DNA of 64,000 bases from assembly GCF_047675955.1 (NCBI RefSeq), contig NC_132912.1, positions 14,792,500 to 14,856,499 on the forward strand. The letters are read 5' to 3'. A program made the translations under genes and the position numbers. Every line of letters begins with the position of its first letter. The first letter of the stretch is position 1. This document shows positions 1 to 10,665 of the stretch, piece by piece. The notes beneath the pieces were generated by a model. The model saw only the letters and a program-made list of their open reading frames with translations. It was not told the origin of the DNA and ran no database searches. The DNA comes from Chlorocebus sabaeus (lineage: Eukaryota > Chordata > Mammalia > Primates > Cercopithecidae).

Positions 1-129
1 GAGGAGGATGGCATTAGGTGAGTTTCCCATTTTTGCAGCTTTTAGCCTAAAGTCAGCTGATGCCATCAGTGTAGGGGTGGAGAGTTAGGCAGGGTGTGTG
101 TCTAACACTTGGATAGAAACCTCAGTGTT

Positions 130-507
130 GGCGGGGTGTGGTGGCTCATGCCTATAATACAGCACTTTGGGAGGCCGAGGCAGGCAGATCACTTGAGGTC
201 AGGAGTTTGAGACCAGCCTGACCAACATGGTGAAACCCCGTCTCTACTAAAATACAAAAATCAGCCAGGCATGGTGGTGCACACCTATAATCCCAGCTAC
301 TCGGCAGGCTGAGTTGGGAGAATCGCTTGAAACTGGGAGGCGGAGGCTGCAGTGAGCTGAGATTGTGCCACTGCGATCCAGCCTAGGCAACAGACAAAGA
401 ATCTGTCTCAAAAAAAAATAAGAAAAGAAAAAAAAAAAAAAAAAAGTAAGAAAGGAAGGAAGGGAGGGAGGGGGGGAGGGAGGGAGGGAAAGAAAAAGAA
501 AGGAACA
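130..507 (+). mobile_element. Alu element, full length, purine-rich tail
   Basis: Both Alu arms are present in order, from the GGCGGGG..GGTGGCTCA start to CAATCTGTCTCA. The tail degenerates into a GGAA/GGGA microsatellite. Imperfect flanking repeats (AACCTCAGTGTTG before, AATCTCAGTCTTT after) look like the target-site duplication. Confidence 0.95.
446..505. repeat. (GGAA/GGGA)n polypurine tract
   Basis: An uninterrupted purine stretch of AAGG, GGGA and AAAG units grown from the A tail of the preceding Alu. It is likely to be length-variable. Confidence 0.9.
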
Positions 508-956
508 AATCTCAGTCTTTTTGGCCTGAAGAACTAGGGTGGGGGTCAGTCAGGGGCCATGGGAGCTGGAAAAGGAAGAGGAGAAATATGCAGAAGAAGA
601 ACTGGAGCAAGAAACCAGGAAGCCCTAAATTCTCTGCAGAAACTCTGCCCAAATGCTTGGCTGACCCCTAAACTTTGCTTGCAACCATTAGACTTCAAGC
701 AGCCCACCTAAGGCTAAAAGAACTAAATGGAGATTTTAGCTACTGTTCATTACTTATTAAAACAACAATGAAAAAAAATCAATCCCCTCTGCCAGTGATC
801 CTCCAGTGTGTGATTAGGATATGGCAGGGATATCCCTTTTCTCACTGTAAGAGACAGCTCCACACCACGAAGTTCTACTCTATTCAAAATGTCAGTTACA
901 CACACCCTTAGTTCTGCTCTAAGGAGAGGTTTCAAACCTCCCTGGTTGGAACTTGG
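508..956. other. No gene or known repeat recognised
   Basis: Ordinary mid-GC non-coding sequence. Short open frames on both strands have no recognisable motif or splice context. Confidence 0.5.
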
Positions 957-969
957 AATGTGTTTTTCT

Positions 970-1269
970 TACATTTTTTTTTTTTTTGAGACACAGTCTC
1001 ATTCCATTAACAGGCTAGAGTACAGTGGCGTGATCTCAGCTCACTGAAACCTCCACCTCCTGGGTTTAAGCAATTCTCCTGCCTCAGCCTCCTGAGTAGC
1101 TTGCATTACAGGTGCCTGCCACCATGCCTGGCTAATTTTTGTATTTTTATTAGAGACGGGGTTTCACTATGTTGACCAGGATGGTCTCGAACTCCTGACC
1201 TCAAGTGATCCACCCGCCTTGGCCTCCCACGGTGTTGGGATTATAGGTGTGAGCCACCATGCCCGGCCA
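970..1269 (-). mobile_element. Alu element, minus strand
   Basis: A poly-T run followed by GAGACACAGTCTCATT marks the 3' end of an inverted Alu, which ends at GCCCGGCC. GAATGTGTTTT occurs on both sides and is the target-site duplication. Confidence 0.95.
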
Positions 1270-1929
1270 GAATGTGTTTTCCACTGAAACACTGTGATAA
1301 ATGATAGCTCGTGTGGAGTCAGGTGCACGATGAACTCAGTAGTCTTTCCACCAATCTAGAAATAATACCATAACTTGTCTTATTGCTTCTATGAGAAAAT
1401 GTGTTCCAAGTTTCATACAATACACTTTGAAATTCCTGGAGCACAACTACTTCTTCAATGCTCCTTTGGCTTCAAAACTAGCTACCTTCACCGGTTAATC
1501 CCCATACACATTAGTGGCATCCTATGCCCAATCAGAATAGGGTGGATAAGCACTCAGGATTTTACCATAGTGTGTCTCTTTTAAAAAGGAGTTAAAAGAG
1601 AAGAAAAAAAAAAAGCCAGTAACGATCCCAGCAGTGTGTGACAGAGAGAGAGCAAGTGAGAGAAAGCGAGAGAGAAATGTCTACTTCTACATGCCCATAG
1701 AACTAAATATAAACATTCTGCCTATTCTCTACATACCTCTAACTCCTTTTGGGGGTTATAGTATACGAACTATTTAGCAACTCAAGGTAATGATGTTACA
1801 TTTTAGAATAAGAACCAAGGAACCAGATTTCAGCAGAAAAGCAAAGTATTGAACACTATGTATCTTGTGTGACCAAATACTCTCTTTTTCTAAGGACACG
1901 AGTAACATTGGATTACGGTCCACTCTAAC
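1270..1929. other. No gene recognised; GA-rich patch
   Basis: No known family recognised. A GAGA-rich low-complexity patch lies near 1640-1677. Confidence 0.5.
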
Positions 1930-2045
1930 AGCCTGATTTTAACTTCATCTCTTCTCTAAAGGTCCATCTCCAAACACAGTTACATGGTGAAGTACTGGGG
2001 TTAGGGCTCAACATGTGAATTTTAGGGGGAGTGGGGGAGTGAGTA
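1930..2045 (-). mobile_element. Possible MLT1/MST-type LTR fragment
   Basis: The text around GGGGTTAGGGCTCAACATG, followed by GAATTTTAGGGGGA, resembles the inverted 5' end of MaLR LTRs (compare the MLT1 copy near 7400). Only about 100 bp are recognisable. Confidence 0.4.
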
Positions 2046-2560
2046 TGAAGAGAAATCAGCCCATAATGCATATTGCTCTCTATCAAGTCAAGTTCTTGGA
2101 GGTTGAATCCTGCTGCTACAGCCTTGAACTCCAACTCATTATGGCTCGACTCCTCGCAGGGTTTATAATTTGGAATTGCTTGAGTGGATGGCCCATGCTG
2201 CTTTATCTGCGGGTATCTTTCCAAAGGATTGTGGGCATATCTTTCCAAAGAGGTTGTGCATTTGTTTTTGCCAGATGTCCTGGAGGATCTACTGATCTAG
2301 GATGTTTTGTATGTTCATTTTTCAACTTAGGAAGTCATTGTACTCTACAGGTAAACTTAAATCTCAAACCCATGCACTGCATAACCTGTGATCATGAATT
2401 CTTACGGGAGACTTTTTTCCTCCTGAGTGCGCATGCTGAGACAGACAAGCTTCATCGCTGTCTCCCTTTTAACAAGGGTGTCATTCCTCAAGATCTTGGT
2501 TTCACGAGGGTCTTATTTCTAACACCATGCCTCTCCTAGCACCCAGACCTTTCCCTGTGG
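2046..2560. other. Unassigned stretch with a long chance ORF
   Basis: No repeat family recognised. A plus-strand frame (2015-2539, 174 codons) stays open, but it starts inside LTR-like sequence and shows no domain, so I do not call it a gene. A short internal echo of TATCTTTCCAAAG occurs around 2214-2250. Confidence 0.4.
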
Positions 2561-2561
2561 C

Positions 2562-3412
2562 AGTCTAATTTTTGGGGTGACCCCCACAATCCCTACCTCC
2601 AGATGTTCATGCCCTTGAATAATACCGTCCTCTTGAGTGTAGGCAGGACCGTAACTTGGCTCTAACCAATAGAATATGAGACCAGCCGCAGTGACTCACG
2701 CCTGTAATCCCAGCACTTTAGGAGGTTGAGGCAGGTGGATTACTCAAGCCCAGGAGTTCGAGACCAGCCTGGGCAATATGGCGAAACCGATCCCTACAAA
2801 AAATACAAAAATTAGCCAGGTGTGGTGACTAACTTTTTGTGGTGCCTGTAGTCCCAGCTACTTAGGAGGCTGAGGTCAGAGGATGGCTTTAGCCTGTGAG
2901 GCTGAGGCTGCAACGAGCTGTGATCATGCTACTGCACCCCAGTCTGGGCAACAGAGCAAGACCCTGTCTCAAAACAAACAAAAAAGGACGGCAAGGGTGA
3001 CAGGATGGACATGATTCCAAGATGATTTTGTTCATCTTGCTGGAGCCTCTCACTCCCTTCCTGGCTTTGACAAAGCAAGCTGACATGTTGGGGTGGTGTA
3101 TATTAGGATGCCCATGTGGCACTAAGGATGGCCTCCTGGCTGACAACCAGGAAAAAAAACCAGAAGCTTTCAATCTTACCTACACCTGCGAAGAACTGAA
3201 TTCTGCCAACAAGAGTGGATTCTTCTCCAATGGAGACCTCAGCCTAGCAGACACCTTGATTGCAGTCATCTGAGACTCCAAGCAGACAACCTAGCTGTGC
3301 CATGCTTAGCCTCTTGACCCACAGAAACTGGAACATCATAAATATATGTTGTATTTTTTTGTCACTAAGTTTGTAGTAATATGTTACATAGCCAAAGATA
3401 ACTAATATACTC
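2562..3412 (+). mobile_element. MLT1-type MaLR LTR, split by an Alu
   Basis: The left part (AACCAATAGAATATG) and right part (CACTAAGTTTGTAGTAATATG, then ACTAATATAC at the end) match the layout of old MLT1 LTRs in sense orientation. An Alu at 2682-2986 interrupts it. Confidence 0.75.
2682..2986 (+). mobile_element. Alu element inside an MLT1 LTR
   Basis: Both arms are present. A short extra segment (about 2828-2842) lies near the start of the right arm. The tail is AAAACAAACAAAAAA. No clean target-site duplication is visible. Confidence 0.93.
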
Positions 3413-4090
3413 TCCCAATTCAGATGGTCACCAAACCCAAGGCCAAAGATTGCTAAGACCTGCCTCAAGAGCAGTGATAACAGTAATTTATAAAATTATT
3501 ACTCTGGTTTTCAGTTTCTTCTTTGTTTTTGGTCCCTGGGAATTTCTATTACTTTCTTTAACAATTACCTGTGGATTTACAAAAATCTTACGTTGTGTAC
3601 AGCCTAGTTAGGTTTTTTTTCTGCTGTAAGCTGGGTAAGTTTCATATTATAAAGTCCTCCATATTGCTAGAAATGGTAGAACACCTTAAAGGTTTCCAGT
3701 CAAAGTAGAAGCATTATGCTCTCTTCTCTTTGAATGAATTTTTTGTTCTCCAGAAAATCCACCTACTCCCAGTGTTGGCATGTAGCCTTTAAGTTTGAGA
3801 CTCAACTTTATCTCAAATGCTAACTTTTTCTCAAAATGCCAATCCACATTTTTAGTTGTCTCTTAGAAATAGTTTTCTTTTGGAGGTCTTATCTTGACAT
3901 TAAGCACCTTACTTTCCAAAATCCCTGCTACCTATTTTTGCCTGCCTTTCAGGGGGATTATTTCCTAATCATTTCCCAATGCTCACCTTCACTCACCCCT
4001 TATCCAGTTAGTGACCAAGAGCTCTTTCTTCTTCCTTACAATTCTTCTCGCATCAGCTTCTCCTTTTGCCATGCTGCAGCCAATATCCCC
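3413..4090. other. No gene or clear repeat recognised
   Basis: AT-rich non-coding sequence with only short chance frames. Confidence 0.45.
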
Positions 4091-4237
4091 CTAGTTTAGG
4101 CTCTCATCATCTCATGTTCACATGTTGCACTACTTTCTCTTCAGTGCCCTTCCTTTTGCATTCTCATTTCCTCAACTTTGCTCACGTGGTTACTTCCTTC
4201 TAGAGTGTTCTCCATCTACCAACATTTCACCTACTTT

Positions 4238-4529
4238 GTCCAGGCACAGTGGCTCACACCTGTAATCTCAGCACTTTGGGAGGCTGAGGTGGGAGGATTG
4301 CTTGAGTCCAGGATTTCGAGACCAGTCTGAGTAACATAGTGAGACCCCATCTCTACAAAAAATTAAAAAATTTGCTAGGCATAGTGTCATGCCCCACCTG
4401 TAGTCCAAGCTATTTGGGGGGCTGAGGTGGAAGCATTGCTTGAGCCTGAGAGGTCAACGATGCAATGAGCAGTGATGGCACCACTGCACTCCAGCCCGGG
4501 TGACAGAACAACACCCTGTCTCCAAAAAT
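4238..4529 (+). mobile_element. AluJ-like element with (TAA)n tail
   Basis: An old Alu with J-type bases (GAGACCCCATCTCTACAAAA). The tail is followed by a TAA repeat at 4530-4549. ACCTACTTT before and ACCTACCTTT after form the target-site duplication within L2. Confidence 0.93.
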
Positions 4530-4549
4530 AGTAATAATAATAATAATAG
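4530..4549. repeat. (TAA)n microsatellite
   Basis: Six TAA units adjoining the Alu tail. Confidence 0.9.
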
Positions 4550-4755
4550 TACCTACCTTTAAACATCCAACTCAAAGACAGCTTCCTCCAGGCAGCTTTC
4601 TCTGACTAACAAAGTCAAAGACAGCTCTTTCTCCTCTGAACTCAAACAAGACCAGCAACCTTAGGGTTAGGTAGCACCATGCTTTACATCTTTGTATCTG
4701 TTCTGGGTACAGTGCTTTCCATATAGCAAGTGTTAAATCCCTTTTAAAAGATTGT

Positions 4756-5027
4756 GGCCGGGCGCGGTGGCTCACGCCTGTAATCCCAGCACTTTGGGAG
4801 GCCGAGGCGGGCGGATCACAAGGTCAGGAGATCGAGACCATGGTGAAACCCCGTCTCTACTAAAAAATAGAAAAAAAAATTAGCCGGGTGCAGTGGCGGG
4901 CGCCTGTAGTCCCAGCTACTGGGGAGGCTGAGGTAGGAGAATGGCGTGAACCCGGGAGGCGGAGCTTGCAGTGAGCCGAGATTGCGCCACTGCACTCCAG
5001 CCTGGGCGACAGAGCGAGACTCCGTCT

Positions 5028-5071
<44 letters not shown>
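4756..5071 (+). mobile_element. Young AluY (AluYc-like) with a 43-A tail
   Basis: It carries AluY-type sequence (GGAGAATGGCGTGAACCC, GAGGCGGAGCTTGCAG) and many intact CpGs. Compared with AluY, 12 nt are missing at GAGACCA/TGGTGAAACC near 4840, a deletion I associate with AluYc lineages. The A tail at 5029-5071 is uninterrupted. AAAAGATTGT is duplicated at both ends (4746-4755 and 5068-5077). Confidence 0.95.
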
Positions 5072-5073
<2 letters not shown>

Positions 5074-5329
5074 TTGTGACTCAGATTTGAAAAACTGCCT
5101 GATTTTTGGTTCAGCAAATGTGGGACTAGTCAGGAAATCTAGTATAAAGAAGTGACATGGGGCTGGGAATCACGAAATAAGAAAAATTAACAAGATTTCT
5201 CATTCCTCTCAAGACTGCCTCCAAGATCCACCAGACCCTGGATTTGAGTTCAATCCCATTCCTTGACTTCCCTTATCATTCCAATTCCAGCCTTGCTCCA
5301 AACCTGAGGGCTTTCTGGTTACAGTATTG

Positions 5330-5735
5330 TCCAGCTTAAAACACCTCTAATGGCTTCCATGGAGCATAGACTGCCCCCATCTTGGAGCCCTCCATGACCT
5401 CACTTACTCTTCTAGCCTCATCTCCCACCTTGCTTTCCCTTTCTCCTATACTCCAGCCACACTCAGCATAGTCATATGAATCTAAGCATAACTTGCACGT
5501 TCCTCCTTCAGCTAACACTGCTGCTACTACCTGGAGTGACCTTCTTTCTTTGTCTAACAAAGGCTTATCTTAACTTTAAGACTCAGCTGAAATTGCCTCC
5601 TCCATGAACTTCACCCTGACGGCCACCCCTTCCTTCTTCGTATGCTGATGCTGATCTTGTCCATACCGACATCTCTCAGAGATCCCATCTGTATCTGTTA
5701 ATAATACAGAGCTTGGTCATGGTAATCCATACTCA
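5330..5735 (+). mobile_element. L2 LINE 3' fragment
   Basis: ACTCAGCTGAAATTGCCTCC followed by TCCATGAACTTCACCCTGAC matches the diagnostic L2 3' segment. Upstream, CTCCAGCCACACTCAG also fits. Confidence 0.75.
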
Positions 5736-5962
5736 TCATTGAATAATTTCTATGAGCTGGGCATTGCTATAGATATTTTGCATTTAGTAATTCATTTAAC
5801 CCTCACAACCAGCCTTTGAGATGAGGACTATAGATGAAGGAATAGAGCAATTAGATATCTTGCTCAAGGCCACAAAGCATATGTGATGGAACCAGAATTT
5901 GAACCCAGGACTTCTGAATACAGAGCCTGAACCATTAACCACATGCTATGCTGCCTCTCAGT
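5736..5962 (-). mobile_element. MIR SINE, inverted
   Basis: AACCCTCACAACCAGCCTTTG, GAATTTGAACCCAGGACTTC and ATTAACCACATGCTATGCTG are the inverted MIR landmarks in the right order and spacing, giving a near full-length copy. Confidence 0.85.
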
Positions 5963-6344
5963 GAGTGCCAGTGAAATGATGAGTGCACAAATGAATGATT
6001 TCTCCAGAATGGTAGAAGGTGATCAGCTATTCTTTCCCTATGCCTCCATTGATCACTTTAGCATACCCAAAGTAAACACTCTTTGGATCCACATCTCTCG
6101 AGGAAGGTTCCCATGTGCTTGAGTTCTCTTGGAAACAAAGCAGAGAACTAGTCAACTCTGGACCAATAGAGCTCTGAGATGAGCCCAAGGTGACCTAGCT
6201 GAGTGGCAAATACTGGATAATAAAGAGGTGCTTTCCTGCAAGTGAAATAAAGCCAATGGATTTTCTTTTTGTCTGCTGGATTCCCTAGGATATCACCTTG
6301 CATAAATCCTAGTTAATATCACAGAATTTGACAACTGGAATGAT

Positions 6345-6470
6345 CGATGGTGCATCTCAACCCCTTAATTTAATGATAAGGAAACTGAGGCTCAGATCAG
6401 CAAAATGGTCAAACTGTTCACGGTCACACAGCTAGTTAATGATTCCTGGGCTAGCGTCCAGAAGAGACAG
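6345..6470 (-). mobile_element. MIR-like fragment, inverted
   Basis: ATAAGGAAACTGAGGCTCAG followed by GTCACACAGCTAGTTAATG is the core of an inverted ancient SINE. The ends are not resolved. Confidence 0.6.
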
Positions 6471-7077
6471 AACACTCCCAAAGGATATTGGCACATTCCT
6501 TTTCTTCAAGGGGACTGCCCAATTCTCACCTTTTCTCCTTTTTTTAAAGAAAAAAATTTGCTTTAAAGAAATTTTAATCTAGAGTTAATTGTTTCCCCCT
6601 TAACCTAGCATAATTATCTATGGTTTCCACTTCCAAATTGGCTTGGACTCAAAGGATTTATGGTGGCTCTATAATGTCATGCTAGGTGAATGTTCTTTTG
6701 TCTCATAAATGAAGAGATTACTTTGCTTTTCTTACTAGCAGCTTTAGCAGAAGGGGAAAATGTGCTTTCACCAAATGTGTGTGCTTAAATAATGTAATTG
6801 ATGATCAACAAAGCCCTACCAGCTTCTGTAGTTTCTTCTTAGGTAGATATGATAACCAAGCTGGTAATTTCCATTTCTAACAGCTACAATTTCCAAGCTA
6901 CATATTAAGTACCAATTTTGACAGATAAATAGATAAAATGCATTTTGGGGTCCTCTGGCACATGAGACTTCTGATTAATTTGAGCCAACATTGGTTTGCT
7001 GCACTGAGCTCTGTACTTGGATTAGACATCTATTAGAATAGATGCAAAACCATGTTAGGCTAGTTTCAAATGACTGG
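6471..7077. other. AT-rich unique sequence, no gene
   Basis: No repeat or gene recognised. The stretch around 6770-6950 is AT-rich with TAAT-type motifs. Confidence 0.45.
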
Positions 7078-7476
7078 CTCTCTTAGCTCAGGCTACCATA
7101 ACAAAATCCCATAGTCTGGGTGACTGAAACAACAGAAATTCATTTTCTCAGAGTTCTAGAGACTGGAAGTGCAAGATCTCGGTGTCAGTATGGTCAGGTT
7201 ATGGTGAGGACTCACTTCTTGGCTTGTAGATGGCCACCTTCTTGTTGTGTTCTCACATGACAAAGAGAGACAGAGGAAGATCACTGATGTCTCTTCTTCT
7301 AAGAAGAACCCAACATCATCACCTCACCCAACATCATCACCTCATCTGAACCTAACTGGGAATCTTTTAAATCTCCCAAATGCCCTATCTCCAAATACTA
7401 TCACATTGAGGATTAGGGCTTCAACATATGAATTTGTGATGCAGTGAGAGGGAGACATAATTCAGTTTATAGTATT
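7078..7476 (-). mobile_element. MLT1-type LTR (3' LTR of a provirus relic)
   Basis: Read on the minus strand it runs from TGAATTATGTCTCCC, through TTGAAGCCCTAATCC and TATTTGGAGATAGGGC, to TGTTGTTTCAGTCACCCAG and TTTTGTTATGGTAGCC, the MLT1 order. An exact 18-bp tandem duplication lies inside at 7309-7344. Confidence 0.8.
7309..7344. repeat. Exact 18-bp tandem duplication
   Basis: CCCAACATCATCACCTCA occurs twice in direct succession (7309-7326 and 7327-7344) inside the MLT1 LTR. Confidence 0.95.
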
Positions 7477-8735
7477 ATATCCCTGGCTCCCCCAATTCAT
7501 ATCCTTCTTGTATGCAAAATATATTCATTTCATCTCAACAGCTCCAAGAGTCTTAACTTGTTCCAGCACCAACTGTAATGTCTAAAGTCCAAAGTTTCTT
7601 TTAAATAACATCTAAATCAGATATGAGTGGAATCTGAGGTACAATTTATCGTGAAGCAAAATTCCTCTCCAGGTGTGAACTTGTGGTACCAGACAAATTA
7701 CACACTGCCAAAATACAACACTGGGACAGGCATAAGACAAATGTTCCCATTCCAAAGGGAGAACTCAGAAGAAAGAAAGGGGTGACAGACCCCAAGCAAG
7801 TCCAAAACCTAGCAAGGCAAATCCCATTAGATCTTAAGGCTCAGGAATTATCCCCCTTGGCTCAATGTCCCATCTTCCACACTCACTGGGGTGGCAGCAT
7901 CACCCCAGTGGCTCCAGGCAGGGATCCTGCCCCTGTGGTTCTTGCAGATCCTGGGTCTTGTCAGAAGGTTTTGTCCCCAAGGCTCCACTGGATGGTCCTC
8001 TTGCAAAGCTTCAGGTAGGGGCTTTCCAGTGGTTGAAACCAAGGCCCTGGCCCCAGGGAACTCTGAATCAACTTCAGCATCATTTTTTTCTCTTCTGGGA
8101 GAATAGTGCATGTTCCAAGCAGCTCTACATTCTCATCTAGTGAAATCCAAGAATTCCAATAGCCTTCCTTCATTTTGTTATGTCTCCATCCCCTTCAGTT
8201 CAAACTGGCAGTGTTTCTGCTCATATAATCCTATAAAAACTATCAAGTGATAGTTTGGCCATGACCTTGGTGTGTTTTTTTTTTTTTTTTTTTTTGCAAT
8301 ATGGATAGATGAAGTATTTTCCAACTCTGCAAGTTCTTTTTTTGTTTGGCTTAATAATTGCTTCTTCAATTAATGTTTCTTTCCCACATTTCCCTATAAG
8401 CAATCAGGAGGAACCAAGTCACTCCTTCAACGCTTTGCTTAGAAAGCTCCTCAGCTAAATATCCAATTCTATCACTCACACATTCTGTCTTTCACAAAAC
8501 ACTAGAACACAGTTCACACAAGTTCTTTGTTACTTTATGAAAAGAATCATCTTTCCTTCAATTTCCAGTAACACGATTCTCATTTCTGAGACCTTGCCAG
8601 AATTGCCCTTAATGTTCATATTTTTAGTGTGCACCCTCAAATTCTTCTAGCCTCTACCCATTACCTGATTCCAAAACCATTTCCACATTTTTAAGTATTC
8701 GTTACAGCAGCACTCCACTACTTGGGTCCAAACTT
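7477..8735 (-). mobile_element. ERVL/MaLR internal region relic
   Basis: Minus-strand text next to the 3' LTR matches the end of MaLR internal sequence. The other end, next to 8736, carries a decayed primer-site region (TTTGGACCCAAGTAGTGG) and a gag-leader-like stretch. No intact gag, pol or env frame exists. Plus-strand frames such as 7683-8018 are antisense to the relic. Confidence 0.7.
8275..8296. repeat. Poly-T tract
   Basis: About 22 consecutive T inside the proviral relic. Confidence 0.9.
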
Positions 8736-9562
8736 TGTATTAGGTTTCTCCAGAGGAACAGAACTGATTGGAGATAGGTAGGTAGATAGGTAGGTAGATA
8801 GTTTTATTAAAAGGAATTGACTCATGTGATTATGGAGGATGAGAATTCCCAAGATCTACAATTAGTGAGCTGGAGACTCAGTGGAGCTGATGGCATAATT
8901 TCAGTTCAAAAGCTGGCAGGCTTAAAACGCAAGAAGAACCTATGTTAGTCTAAGTCTGAATGCTAGAAAAGACAAGCATCCCAGCTCAAGCAGTCAGGCA
9001 GGAGGAATCCCCTCTTACTTAGCCTTTTTGCTTTATTCAGGTCTTCAGTCAAAGACCCATATTAGGGAAGTCAGTCTTGTTTTTGTTTGTTTGTTTGTTT
9101 GTTTGTTTTTTGTTTTTTGGGGGGAGTTTTTTTTTTTTTGAGACAGAGTCTCACTCTGTCACCCAGGCTGGAGTACAGTAATGTGATCTCGGTTCACTGC
9201 AATCTACGCCTCCTGGGTTCAAGTGATTCTTGTGCCTCAGCCTCCTGAGTAGATGGGACTACAGGCACATGCCACCACACTGGGATGATTTTTGTATTTT
9301 CAGTAGAGACAGGGTTTTACCATGGTGGCCAGGCTGGTCTTGAACTCCTGACCTCAAGTGATCTGCCTGCCTCGGCCTCCCAAAGTGCTGGGATTACAGG
9401 TGTGAGCCACTGCGCCCAGCTGTCAGTCTGTTTTATGCAGCAAACTAACTCAAACACTAATCTCATCCAGAAACATCCTCACTGACACACCCAGAATAAT
9501 GTCTGACCAAATGTCTTGGCACCCCAAGGCCCACTCAAGTTACACATAAAACTAATCATGCA
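8736..9562 (-). mobile_element. MLT2-like ERVL LTR (5' side), split by an Alu
   Basis: On the minus strand it begins TGCATGATTAGTTTTATGTG and ends CTCTGGAGAAACCTAATACA, immediately followed by a primer-site-like sequence, as expected for a 5' LTR. GGTAGATA repeats lie at 8772-8801. An Alu sits at 9085-9420. Confidence 0.75.
9085..9420 (-). mobile_element. Alu element with (AAAC)n tail, minus strand
   Basis: The tail reads as (GTTT)n on the plus strand (9079-9112), then poly-T and GAGACAGAGTCTCACTC, ending at GCGCCCAGC. TCAGTCTTGTTTT before and TCAGTCTGTTTTA after are the target-site duplication inside the LTR. Confidence 0.95.
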
Positions 9563-9904
9563 CAGACCCTCAGGTACAGGATTTTAGTACTCCACAACAA
9601 CTGCAGGCTTTTAGGAAATAATTCCTCAAGAAGGCAATTTCAACAACATCACTTTGGGCAAAGACATAAGGAAACAGCTGTCCAAGAATTTTTATAGCTG
9701 CTATTGTATTACTTACTTAGAAATTGCCTAGTGATACCAGTAATGAGAAGGAGAGATCGAGGGTAAGAATGAAGGATATTTCCTCTCTGTCTTTGTATTC
9801 TTATTCTCTCTCACTCTGTATACATAATCTTGTTATTGCACTAAGATAGTAGAATCGTGGGGGAAGAGACTAACATTTATTGAAAATGTACGATGATACA
9901 ATAA
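9563..9904. other. No gene recognised
   Basis: Non-coding sequence without recognisable repeats. Confidence 0.5.
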
Positions 9905-10170
9905 TAATGATGATGGCTAACATTTATCAAACACTTACTATGTTCCAGGCACTCTTCTCATTTAATTCTCTAACCCTTTACTATACCCGGTGTTGTATAT
10001 TCCATACATTACATTGTGTTATCTTCACACCTAGCTGATGAGGTAGGTCATTTATCTATTTCTATCTATTTTACAGATAAAGACATTTCCCAAAATCAAA
10101 CAGCAAACCAGAGGTTGAGCTGGGATTTGCGTCCGGCACGGCCCATGTTGTTCTTTCATGCATATGCTGC
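9905..10170 (-). mobile_element. MIR SINE, inverted
   Basis: CACTTACTATGTTCCAGGCAC, CTAGCTGATGAGGTAGG and CCAGAGGTTGAGCTGGGATT follow the inverted MIR order and end near CATATGCTGCCTGCC. Confidence 0.8.
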
Positions 10171-10284
10171 CTGCCCTGCTAAGACACATTACACCATGTA
10201 CATTCGTACACTAACAAATAAATAATACAGATATGTCTGATGTTCTCCTCTGCACTGGAACTCAGAAAATGTGAAAATCTCATC

Positions 10285-10475
10285 TTGGTTTTGCTTTTCA
10301 TTTGCCATATGACATTAACATATCACTTAATTTCTCTCTGACTCAATTTCTTTACCCATAAAGTGAAAATTCTATCTGTCCCATCTATGTCAAGGCATTT
10401 TAATGACGAGTCTAAACAAAATGATCGTGAAAGCATTATGAAGAATGCTATACAAATGCAGGTATTGGTATGAGT
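10285..10475 (+). mobile_element. MIR SINE fragment
   Basis: CATATGACATTAACATATCAC, CTCAATTTCTTTACCCATAA and the GAATGCTATACAAATGCAGG end match the middle and 3' part of a sense MIR. Confidence 0.65.
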
Positions 10476-10559
10476 GTGCTTACTACAAAACACAAAATCC
10501 TTCCTCCTTTTTGTGCATCAGACAGGAGAGGTCTTTCCTAGATGCTTCCTCTGTCCCAT

Positions 10560-10665
10560 CATCTTCATGGCCAGCTATGCAAAGCAGGAAATAAATTGCC
10601 TCCTAATTATAAGAATGCATATACAAAGCATGTCTGGTCTAGTAGGCGCTCAATAAATATTAATT
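10560..10665 (+). mobile_element. MIR/L2-type 3' end
   Basis: The GTAGGCGCTCAATAAATATT end is shared by L2 and MIR 3' termini. Too little remains to separate them. Confidence 0.55.

Larger units (their letters stand above)
4100..4750 (+). mobile_element. L2 LINE 3' fragment, split by an Alu
   Basis: TTTGCTCACGTGGTTACTTCC before the Alu and CAGCTTCCTCCAGGCAGCTTTC after it follow the order of the L2 3' region, ending near AGTGCTTTCCATATAGCAAG. Confidence 0.65.

Noticed and set aside
2015..2539. A 174-codon plus-strand ORF
   Set aside because: Begins within LTR-like sequence and has no recognisable motif. Likely fortuitous.
4860..5117. Poly-F/poly-K frames across Alu tails here and elsewhere
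   Set aside because: They translate A or T tails and Alu bodies, not genes.
7683..8018. A 111-codon plus-strand ORF plus overlapping frames
   Set aside because: Antisense to the internal region of an old ERVL/MaLR relic. Several overlapping frames in one place reflect base composition.
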